This document shows positions 6,762-11,279 of a stretch of DNA of 11,279 bases, in pieces. The notes beneath the pieces are model-generated. The model saw only the letters and a program-made list of their open reading frames with translations, was not told the DNA's origin and searched no databases. Position numbers and translations under genes: made by a program. The first letter of the stretch is position 1. Every line of letters begins with the position of its first letter. The DNA comes from JAEYZS01 sp031374125 (lineage in GTDB: Bacteria; Bdellovibrionota; Bdellovibrionia; Bdellovibrionales; JAEYZS01): assembly GCA_031374125.1 (NCBI GenBank), contig JANMFM010000299.1:1-11279 (forward strand). Direction: 5' to 3'.

Positions 6762-7119
6762 TTTTTCTTCATGGGATTTAGATCATAAACAATAGTGAGA
6801 TTAGGAATGGAAGAAGTAATGGCGGCGAGCACAGATTCTCTAATGGGCTCTTTGGGTTCAAACACTATTTGAAAATAAGGTCTTCCATTGGAATCTTTTT
6901 TGAGTTTGTATTTGGTGTTTAAGAGTTCTTCCATGCGGGCAACTTGAGCTTTACCTTTCGGTGAATTGAGATAATTCTGATGATAGGTGACGGCAAGTTA
7001 AAGACATCGAGCTTTTGCTCCAGCACGAATCCTGTCTGCATAAAAAGAGGACCGCATGCGTTCAATGCGAAGGATTGTAGACTAAAAAATGTCAGAGCCA
7101 AAACCACCAGAATCTTCAT
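6758..7119 (-). pseudogene. Small exported protein gene interrupted by a one-base frameshift
   Basis: ATG 7119-7117 follows GTGGGG on the minus strand and encodes a signal peptide (MKILVVLALTFFSLQSFA, cut before LNACG). The frame then runs 'PLFMQTGFVLEQKLDVFN' and, about nt 7000-6990, becomes poor and stops at 6919. In the -1 frame, good coding sequence begins just there ('LAVTYHQNYLNSPKGKAQVA') and continues past 'RMEELLNTKYKLKKD' and 'PYFQIVFEPKEPIRESVLAA' to TAG at 6760-6758. One added base near 6994-7000 would join the two into a 120-aa exported protein with a single cysteine. I do not recognise the family. The break may be a real mutation or a sequencing error; a programmed -1 site is unlikely because no slippery heptamer is present and the -1 frame has a TAA at 7000-6998. 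The stop overlaps that of the convergent gene. Confidence 0.72.
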
Positions 7120-7296
7120 ATCGTACCCCACGTACTCGAAGGACACTAACAGAAAATCCATAGAATGTAGACAAATTTGATTCCTTAGAAATCTTTTTAG
7201 GCTGAGGAAAGTAAATAAAGTTCAAAAAAAATGATCATATATTGGTCAGTAGTGACTAACAATTTTGGGCAAAGAATACACCATCCCCTAGTATAT

Positions 7297-7325
7297 TTGA
7301 CCTAAAGCGCTGAAATTGGTATCCA
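7297..7325 (+). promoter_or_regulatory. Possible extended -10 promoter for the 529-aa gene
   Basis: TTGACC (7297-7302) is a good -35 box (five of six). Seventeen bases later TATCCA (7320-7325) is a weak -10, but it is preceded by TGG, giving the TGnTAT of an extended -10. Transcription would begin near 7332, directly before the hairpin at 7337-7358. The call is tentative because the -10 box is poor. Confidence 0.35.
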
Positions 7326-7336
7326 AAATTGCATTA

Positions 7337-7358
7337 GCACCTATCGTACTGGAGGTGC
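7337..7358 (+). promoter_or_regulatory. Leader hairpin covering a Shine-Dalgarno site
   Basis: GCACCT (7337-7342) and AGGTGC (7353-7358) are perfect 6-bp arms with a 10-base loop. The 3' arm contains most of GGAGG (7351-7355), the ribosome site of the leader ORF at 7361. Folded, the hairpin would hide that site. Together with the coupled leader ORF this could control translation of the 529-aa gene, or simply protect the 5' end of the mRNA. Pairing is seen; function is inferred. Confidence 0.4.
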
Positions 7359-7360
7359 GT

Positions 7361-7393
7361 GTGAGTCGTCTTTTGTGTGGAGTAGTTATATGA
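7361..7393 (+). CDS. Possible 10-residue leader peptide (MSRLLCGVVI), coupled to the next gene
   Basis: GTG 7361 lies 5 bases after a perfect GGAGG (7351-7355), a better ribosome site than that of the following gene. The frame encodes MSRLLCGVVI and stops at TGA 7391-7393, overlapping the ATG of the next gene in an ATGA arrangement typical of translational coupling. The stretch GAGGTGCGTG before this GTG also occurs just before the slt GTG start (1071-1080). No run of one amino acid suggests classic attenuation. It could be chance, but the ribosome site, length and overlap fit well together. Confidence 0.35.
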   Translation: MSRLLCGVVI

Positions 7394-8979
7394 AAATTCT
7401 AGGGTACGTTGTAATTGCGTTGGCTATAGTGTCTTCGCTAAAAGTAAGTGCGCAAACTTGTGCTCAGCTTTTCAATACTATTGATCCAATAACACAAACA
7501 GAGCAATCAAAACTCTATGGTGCTTACATTCAGATTGCTAGCAGACTTAGTCATGAAAATTTTCAGCCTTTAAATCACACGCAATCGAGTGATTTTTTAT
7601 CATTGCCAAAAGTGAACTTTATAAAGAGGTACCAATCGTCTATTCAGAGCCTTATAGCAAAAGGTGAAGTTTCTTTAGAAGAGATCGTAAAGGCACAGGT
7701 GTTTTTGGCACAAAGTATTAATATTAATGAAGGAATAGCAAGGCCCCATTCTTATGTGTTTATTTTAAACAGCAAAATATACTCATTTGATTTGAAAAGC
7801 AGAGGTTACAAAGTTCTGGGCGAAAACAAAGTTGGGTTCACGCAGGCGTCTCTTTCCGAATTTTTAAGATTAGGAAAATTAATTTCGATTTTGGTACAAA
7901 ACGAGAATGTTTTTATATTTCCAAGAGAAAATAAAGATCCTTCATATTTTGAAGAGATCGCAAAAGCAGGAAAGATACCACTGCACCTCAAAGAACTTTA
8001 TGCTTCTCATAAAAAGGAAATAATTGAAATTCTAACACAGACAACTGCGACAATTGGAAGTCTGGCGGTAGGATCTCCTCAGAAAGTAACAACTGAAAAT
8101 GGTGAAGCTGTTACTTTTCTAACAACAAAGATTTTGCAGGCGGACGGAAGTGCCGCCACAACGATTCTATATTTTGCACCAAAAGGTCAGGTCCTTGAGC
8201 AAAACAATAGAAAGCGATGGGGAAATTTACGTTTTTCTCCTCACATGGGCTACGGACTGAATGCAGAGATTAAGCTAAAATCTGAAGATGGAACTGTAAT
8301 GGTGATAGAAAATGGTATGCTACAGCTTTCTAATCAGGCAAAAGCAAAAAATTTACTTCTCTCTATGAACTCCGTAGTTGAAAACTCAGAGACCAGTACT
8401 TTTAGGTCTGATTTCATTAAAAAACATGGGGAAGTAGTGAGAGGACTAATAGCAAAAAATGCTTTCAATGAAGCTGACTTTAACCAAGTTCTTGTTGGTC
8501 TTGATATGATCGTCAATAAAAGAGGTGAGAAATTTTATATCCTACCTTCAAAAAATGGTGACTTATACTTCTCAATCGAAAGCTCACAAATGGGCAGGCT
8601 GATCGATATATCAATCTCAGAACATGGAAGAGATTTTTATACAGCGTCTGGTGAGAAAGTTGTAATTGGAAGATCGTTTGGATTTTTATCAAAACCGGAG
8701 TCTAAGCGTTTTACATCAGATGATTTTTCAATTACTAAGGCCGCTTTCTTCGCCAAGATTGAAGTTGCATTAAAATTAAATAGTTTAGATCAGGCGCAAA
8801 AAGATAGCTTAGGTGACGCAAAGAAAAAGGTTTATGATAAACAAAATGAACTAGGGCCTCTAATGAATTTACCCCCACAGAAATTGGTGGAAATTGCAGC
8901 AGAAATTAAAACAGATTTGATCAACAATGGTAAGTTTGCACCAAGCCAGTCAGATCAGATTATTAAAGTATTATTTTAG
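7390..8979 (+). CDS. Large exported protein of unknown family
   Basis: I choose ATG 7390 (529 aa): GGAG (7379-7382) lies 7 bases upstream, and the product starts with a good signal peptide (MKILGYVVIALAIVSSLKVS, cut at SA-Q). A GTG at 7375 would add five residues. The mature protein begins QTCAQLF and has no further membrane segment, so it should be periplasmic or secreted. It is mixed alpha/beta. Residues about 30-110 look helical. About 110-170 and 220-310 alternate short strands ('PHSYVFILNSKIYSFDL', 'VTFLTTKILQADGSAATTIL'). About 350-385 is helical, about 385-440 is strand-rich ('GEKFYILPSKNGDLYFSI'), and the C-terminal 80 residues are Lys-rich helix. I recognise no catalytic motif, LPxTG, HExxH or repeat. 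The gene seems somewhat more AT-rich than its neighbours. Its leader is unusual, with a hairpin and a coupled short ORF, and it is divergent from another exported-protein gene. Confidence 0.8.
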   Translation: MKILGYVVIALAIVSSLKVSAQTCAQLFNTIDPITQTEQSKLYGAYIQIASRLSHENFQPLNHTQSSDFLSLPKVNFIKRYQSSIQSLIAKGEVSLEEIVKAQVFLAQSININEGIARPHSYVFILNSKIYSFDLKSRGYKVLGENKVGFTQASLSEFLRLGKLISILVQNENVFIFPRENKDPSYFEEIAKAGKIPLHLKELYASHKKEIIEILTQTTATIGSLAVGSPQKVTTENGEAVTFLTTKILQADGSAATTILYFAPKGQVLEQNNRKRWGNLRFSPHMGYGLNAEIKLKSEDGTVMVIENGMLQLSNQAKAKNLLLSMNSVVENSETSTFRSDFIKKHGEVVRGLIAKNAFNEADFNQVLVGLDMIVNKRGEKFYILPSKNGDLYFSIESSQMGRLIDISISEHGRDFYTASGEKVVIGRSFGFLSKPESKRFTSDDFSITKAAFFAKIEVALKLNSLDQAQKDSLGDAKKKVYDKQNELGPLMNLPPQKLVEIAAEIKTDLINNGKFAPSQSDQIIKVLF

Positions 8980-9041
8980 ACACGAGCTTAAGACCTAAAA
9001 TACATAGGTGCCAAGAAAATAAACTTCCTGAAAATAGCAAA

Positions 9042-9176
9042 ATGGAATCTATTGATTTCGACTTTGCCGATATCTATCAGCCTAAAGTAATTATTGGTTA
9101 TGAACAGCATGGAAAGAGTTCTCAGCCACAATCAAAAGATATGATGGTCAATCTACTGACCGGAAAAGAAATCTAG
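9042..9176 (+). CDS. Possible 44-residue protein
   Basis: ATG 9042 opens a 44-aa frame ('MESIDFDFADIYQPKVIIGY', then a polar stretch, ending 'MMVNLLTGKEI') that stops at TAG 9174-9176. This TAG shares a CTAG with the stop of the convergent cytochrome gene. The composition looks protein-like, and the same frame is open further upstream ('LRPKIHRCQENKLPENSK'), back into the end of the 529-aa gene. However, no Shine-Dalgarno precedes the ATG. It may be a small gene, a remnant of a longer one, or a chance ORF. No signal peptide or known motif is visible. Confidence 0.35.
   Translation: MESIDFDFADIYQPKVIIGYEQHGKSSQPQSKDMMVNLLTGKEI
9146..9161 (-). terminator. Hairpin downstream of the cytochrome gene, weak terminator candidate
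   Basis: On the minus strand GGTCA (9161-9157) and TGACC (9150-9146) form a 5-bp stem with a 6-base loop, 11 bases after the cytochrome stop. The tract after it (ATCATATCTTTTG) is only moderately U-rich, so termination would be weak. It overlaps the tail of the possible 44-aa ORF on the other strand. Confidence 0.25.
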
Positions 9177-9613
9177 AATTTTTCTTTCTTTTCTTTGAAC
9201 TCAGGTTTCACGACGCCTTTGTGGCACATGTAGCAGTCGACTTTCTCGGAGAAAGAATTTTTGTATTTATCGTTGATCATATCCACCATTTCTATGTGAG
9301 CTTTGGCGATTTGGTGGGTTTTCTTAGAGGCATCCCTATAGTTTTTGGTGTCGTGACAGTGGTTGCACGTCACGCCCAATTGACGAGAAATAGTGATCAT
9401 CTGATCGCGGTACTTATCCCAAGCTTCCCAGGGCTCGAGCTGTAGGGCTTTAGCTTTTTTGCCTGCTTCTTGGACAGATTTTTGAGCAGCTTCCTTCTTG
9501 TGAGCGTCCTTCTGAGAAGGTGTTTCCGCATGCATTACAAAGGCACCCAACAAAATGGCCACAAAAGTGATGATCATCGCTGTGCGTTTAAGCTTTAAAG
9601 TTGTGTTTCCCAT
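9173..9613 (-). CDS. Exported dihaem c-type cytochrome (reaction-centre-cytochrome-like)
   Basis: This is a 146-aa product from ATG 9613. The N-terminus 'MGNTTLKLKRTAMIITF' plus hydrophobic core and MHA-E is a good signal peptide or anchor. A TTG at 9655 adds 14 residues ahead of it and an ATG at 9577 would remove the basic n-region; no start has a strong ribosome site. A Lys/Ala-rich helix follows (about 35-60). Two haem c sites are present: CNHCH (83-87) and CYMCH (127-131). The pattern 'LGVTCNHCHDTKNYRDASKK' ... 'AHIEMVDMIND' ... 'VDCYMCHKGVVKP' resembles half of the four-haem photosynthetic reaction-centre cytochrome subunit, whose relatives occur widely in non-phototrophs. The methionines in the helix between the sites could be an axial ligand. 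It probably acts in periplasmic electron transfer; the partner is unknown. It is divergent from glycyl-tRNA synthetase. Confidence 0.85.
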   Translation of the reverse strand: MGNTTLKLKRTAMIITFVAILLGAFVMHAETPSQKDAHKKEAAQKSVQEAGKKAKALQLEPWEAWDKYRDQMITISRQLGVTCNHCHDTKNYRDASKKTHQIAKAHIEMVDMINDKYKNSFSEKVDCYMCHKGVVKPEFKEKKEKF

Positions 9614-9774
9614 ATCAAAATTCTTTAATATTTTCCGTGATAACACAAGCCCCAATTGTTGACTCGTCTAGGGCTTGAAGTTACTTCTATAGCCACATGC
9701 ACAATACTACTGAGAACCACAGTTCTCAGTGTAACAGTAGCGACAGCATCCAGCTGCCGGTACGGGAGATATTA
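9614..9774. other. Divergent spacer between cytochrome and glycyl-tRNA synthetase genes
   Basis: TTGACT (9659-9664) is a good + strand -35 box, but the sequence 17 bases on (TACTTC, 9682-9687) is a poor -10, so the promoter of the synthetase is unsure. A dyad with arms GGCT-GAAGT and ACTTC-AGCC spans 9672-9694. A stronger inverted repeat follows at 9709-9730. An in-frame ATG at 9697 would extend the synthetase by 26 residues that do not look like the enzyme. No further gene is evident. Confidence 0.4.
9709..9730 (+). promoter_or_regulatory. Strong inverted repeat in the glycyl-tRNA synthetase leader
   Basis: ACTGAGAAC (9709-9717) and GTTCTCAGT (9722-9730) are perfect 9-bp arms with a CACA loop. 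A competing pairing exists between CTACTG (9707-9712) and CAGTAG (9735-9740), so two mutually exclusive folds are possible. No U-tract follows and no T-box consensus is visible. It lies 45-66 bases before the start codon and could be an mRNA control element or a protein-binding operator. Confidence 0.5.
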
Positions 9775-11109
9775 ATGGAAATCAAAAGGCTTTCAGATCT
9801 TTCAACCCTCGTTTCACTTTGCAAAAGACGCGGCTTTGTTTTTCAAAGCTCAGAAATTTACGGTGGACTCAATTCTTGCTGGGATTACGGACCACTTGGA
9901 GTAGAACTCAAAAATAATATCAAAAAAATGTGGTGGGAGGCGATGACTTCTCGTGATGACGTTGTGGGTATCGATGCTTCGATCCTGATGGCGCCACAAG
10001 TATGGAAAGCATCGGGACATATTGATGGATTTTCTGATCCCCTTATAGAATGCAAAAAATGTAAAGCTCGTCATCGCGTAGACAAGATGAAAGATCCCAA
10101 AGTGTGCGACACTTGCGGAAGCAAAGAATTGTCAGAACCAAGAAACTTCAATTTGATGTTTAAAACTTTTATGGGGCCCGTAGAGGAATCAGCGTCGATA
10201 GTTTATCTTCGCCCAGAAACTGCTCAAGGGATTTACGTGAACTTCGAAAATGTTCAAGTCACCGCTCGTAAGAAAATTCCATTCGGGATCGCGCAAATCG
10301 GAAAAGCTTTTAGAAACGAAATCACTCCAGGAAACTTTATTTTTAGAACTCGTGAGTTCGAGCAAATGGAGATGCAATACTTTGTAAAACCAGGAACAGA
10401 CAACGAACACATGAGTTACTGGAAAGAAACAAGAAATGCTTATTATTCTAAAATTGGTTTCAATCCTGAAAACTTGAGATTCCATCAACACAAAGACGGT
10501 GAGTTAGCTCACTATGCTAAAGAAGCTTACGATATCGAATTCCAATTCCCATTCGGTTGGCATGAGTTGGAAGGTATTCATAACAGAACTGACTTCGATT
10601 TAAAAAATCACCAAGAACTTTCGAAAAAGAAATTGGAATATTTCGACGAAGCGAACAAAGAAAAGTATTTGCCATTTGTGGTAGAAACTTCGGCAGGTTG
10701 TGACCGTATGGTGCTGGCGGCTCTGTGCGATGCCTACCGTGAAGAACATGTGGCAAAGGACGGGGAAACGGACGTTCGCGTGGTGCTTGGATTCCATCCA
10801 GAATTAGCTCCTGTAAAGGTTGCGTACTTGCCACTCTCTAAAAAACCAGAATTAATGAACATCGCCACTCAACTTCGTTCAGATCTTTCTCACTACAGAT
10901 CTCAGTACGACGATGCGGGAAGTATCGGTAAACGTTACCGTCGCCAAGACGAAGCGGGAACTCCACTTTGCGTAACGATTGACTTTGATACTTTGAACGA
11001 TAAAAAAGTTACGGTTCGTCATCGAGATTCCATGGTTCAAGATCGCGTGGCGATTGATGAACTGGATTCATACATTAGAAAATCGTTCAAGAATTACAAG
11101 AGACCATAA
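9775..11109 (+). CDS. glyS: Glycyl-tRNA synthetase, homodimeric (alpha2) class II type
   Basis: This cytoplasmic enzyme charges tRNA-Gly with glycine using ATP. ATG 9775 is chosen (444 aa) because GGGAG (9764-9768) lies 6 bases upstream and 'MEIKRLSDLSTLVSLCKRRG' is a normal start of this family; the in-frame ATG 9697 would add 26 residues across a hairpin. 'SSEIYGGLNSCWDYGPLGVE' (25-44) is characteristic. A zinc-type insertion has Cys93, Cys96, Cys111 and Cys114. 'LRPETAQGIYVNF' (145-157) and motif 2 'FRNEITPGNFIFRTREFEQM' (179-198) follow. Motif 3 is 'ETSAGCDRMVLAAL' (304-317). The anticodon-binding domain runs from about 346 to 435 ('RYRRQDEAGTPLCVTIDFDT'). This is the single-chain form of archaea, eukaryotes and some bacteria, not the GlyQ/GlyS tetramer of E. 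coli. It is followed after 30 bases by ppdK with no terminator between, so an operon is likely. Confidence 0.96.
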   Translation: MEIKRLSDLSTLVSLCKRRGFVFQSSEIYGGLNSCWDYGPLGVELKNNIKKMWWEAMTSRDDVVGIDASILMAPQVWKASGHIDGFSDPLIECKKCKARHRVDKMKDPKVCDTCGSKELSEPRNFNLMFKTFMGPVEESASIVYLRPETAQGIYVNFENVQVTARKKIPFGIAQIGKAFRNEITPGNFIFRTREFEQMEMQYFVKPGTDNEHMSYWKETRNAYYSKIGFNPENLRFHQHKDGELAHYAKEAYDIEFQFPFGWHELEGIHNRTDFDLKNHQELSKKKLEYFDEANKEKYLPFVVETSAGCDRMVLAALCDAYREEHVAKDGETDVRVVLGFHPELAPVKVAYLPLSKKPELMNIATQLRSDLSHYRSQYDDAGSIGKRYRRQDEAGTPLCVTIDFDTLNDKKVTVRHRDSMVQDRVAIDELDSYIRKSFKNYKRP

Positions 11110-11139
11110 AAAAACGGTCGGCTAACGTCGGAGGAGTCA

Positions 11140-11279
11140 ATGCAGATGCAAACGAATCAGGCTACGGGTACAAATAAATTTATTTATTCTTTCGGCGCCG
11201 GAAAAGCCGAGGGAAATGCAAAAATGAAAAATACCCTCGGTGGAAAAGGTGCCAACCTTGCCGAGATGTCTTCCTTGGG
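11140..11279 (+). CDS. ppdK: Pyruvate, phosphate dikinase, 5' end (runs off window)
   Basis: The first 46 codons are present. ATG 11140 follows GGAGG (11130-11134) by 5 bases; ATG 11146 is an alternative. 'NKFIYSFGAGKAEGNAKMKN' and then 'LGGKGANLAEMSSLG' are the N-terminal signature of the ATP-grasp nucleotide-binding domain of pyruvate phosphate dikinase, which interconverts pyruvate, ATP and phosphate with phosphoenolpyruvate, AMP and pyrophosphate. Full-length enzymes have about 870-900 residues, so only some 5% is visible. It lies in the same direction 30 bases after glyS. Confidence 0.92.
   Translation, partial: MQMQTNQATGTNKFIYSFGAGKAEGNAKMKNTLGGKGANLAEMSSL

Larger units (their letters stand above)
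7120..7389. other. Divergent spacer between two exported-protein genes
   Basis: These 270 bases separate the starts of the frameshifted gene (-) and the 529-aa gene (+), so promoters for both should lie here. Visible elements are the + promoter candidate at 7297-7325, the hairpin at 7337-7358, the short leader ORF at 7361-7393, and an imperfect dyad around 7241-7263 (GTCA-GTAG-TGAC core flanked by ATTG and CAAT). For the minus gene I see only weak boxes. No further gene is evident. Confidence 0.45.

Noticed and set aside
6994..7003. Programmed -1 frameshift in the exported-protein gene
   Set aside because: The bases read C-TTT-AAC-TTG in the zero frame, which is not an X-XXY-YYZ slippery heptamer, and the -1 frame has TAA at this point; a lost base explains the pattern better.
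9697..9774. N-terminal extension of glycyl-tRNA synthetase from ATG 9697
   Set aside because: The 26 residues are Ser/Asn-rich and unlike the enzyme, they cover a strong hairpin, and ATG 9775 has a much better ribosome site and the family's normal start.
9697..9774. T-box riboswitch ahead of the synthetase
   Set aside because: No T-box consensus (the AGGGTGG-type sequence) or antiterminator/terminator pair was found and the leader seems too short.
10517..10834. 105-codon minus-strand frame inside the synthetase gene
   Set aside because: Shadow of a highly conserved gene; His/Pro-rich composition typical of antisense reading.
1..11279. Insertion sequences, CRISPR arrays, integrase or att sites
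   Set aside because: No transposase-like or integrase-like protein, no direct repeat array and no tRNA-adjacent repeats were seen.

Overview
The window looks like a chromosomal, core-genome stretch of a moderately AT-rich Gram-negative bacterium. The best guess is the Bdellovibrionota (Bdellovibrio/Bacteriovorax-like predators) or a close deltaproteobacterial relative. The reasons are a BatD-type aerotolerance protein, two neighbouring exported lytic transglycosylases (one a lipoprotein), a homodimeric-type glycyl-tRNA synthetase next to pyruvate phosphate dikinase, and several exported proteins of unknown family. The lineage is inferred from gene content only. I see no integrase, transposase, CRISPR array, rRNA or tRNA.

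Region 1 (1-5019, + strand) is an envelope block. It holds the 3' part of batD, then slt (soluble lytic transglycosylase with a TPR-like region), then mltD (lipoprotein lytic transglycosylase with LysM repeats). batD and slt are probably co-transcribed. mltD has a good sigma70-like promoter of its own, and its likely terminator lies inside the tail of the convergent gene.

Region 2 (5032-6761) holds a small lysine-rich coiled-coil protein (-), a structured intergenic stretch with a candidate mrp terminator, the P-loop ATPase Mrp/ApbC (-), and a divergent membrane-anchored protein with a J-domain-like C-terminus that lacks HPD (+). This Mrp lacks both the N-terminal MIP18 domain and the usual C-terminal CxxC.

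Region 3 (6758-9176) is the least understood. A small exported protein on the minus strand is broken by a one-base frameshift. Divergent from it lies a 529-residue exported protein of unknown family. That gene has an unusual leader: a hairpin over a Shine-Dalgarno site, then a 10-codon upstream ORF whose stop overlaps the start codon as ATGA. Both exported products carry a C-x-x-L-F motif just after the predicted cleavage site. A possible 44-residue ORF follows.

Region 4 (9173-11279) holds an exported dihaem c-type cytochrome (-), a divergent spacer with a strong inverted repeat, glycyl-tRNA synthetase (+) and the first 46 codons of pyruvate phosphate dikinase (+). The last two genes are 30 bases apart and probably form an operon. 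The items most worth checking are the frameshifted gene, the leader of the 529-residue gene, the altered Mrp metal site and the HPD-less J-like protein.
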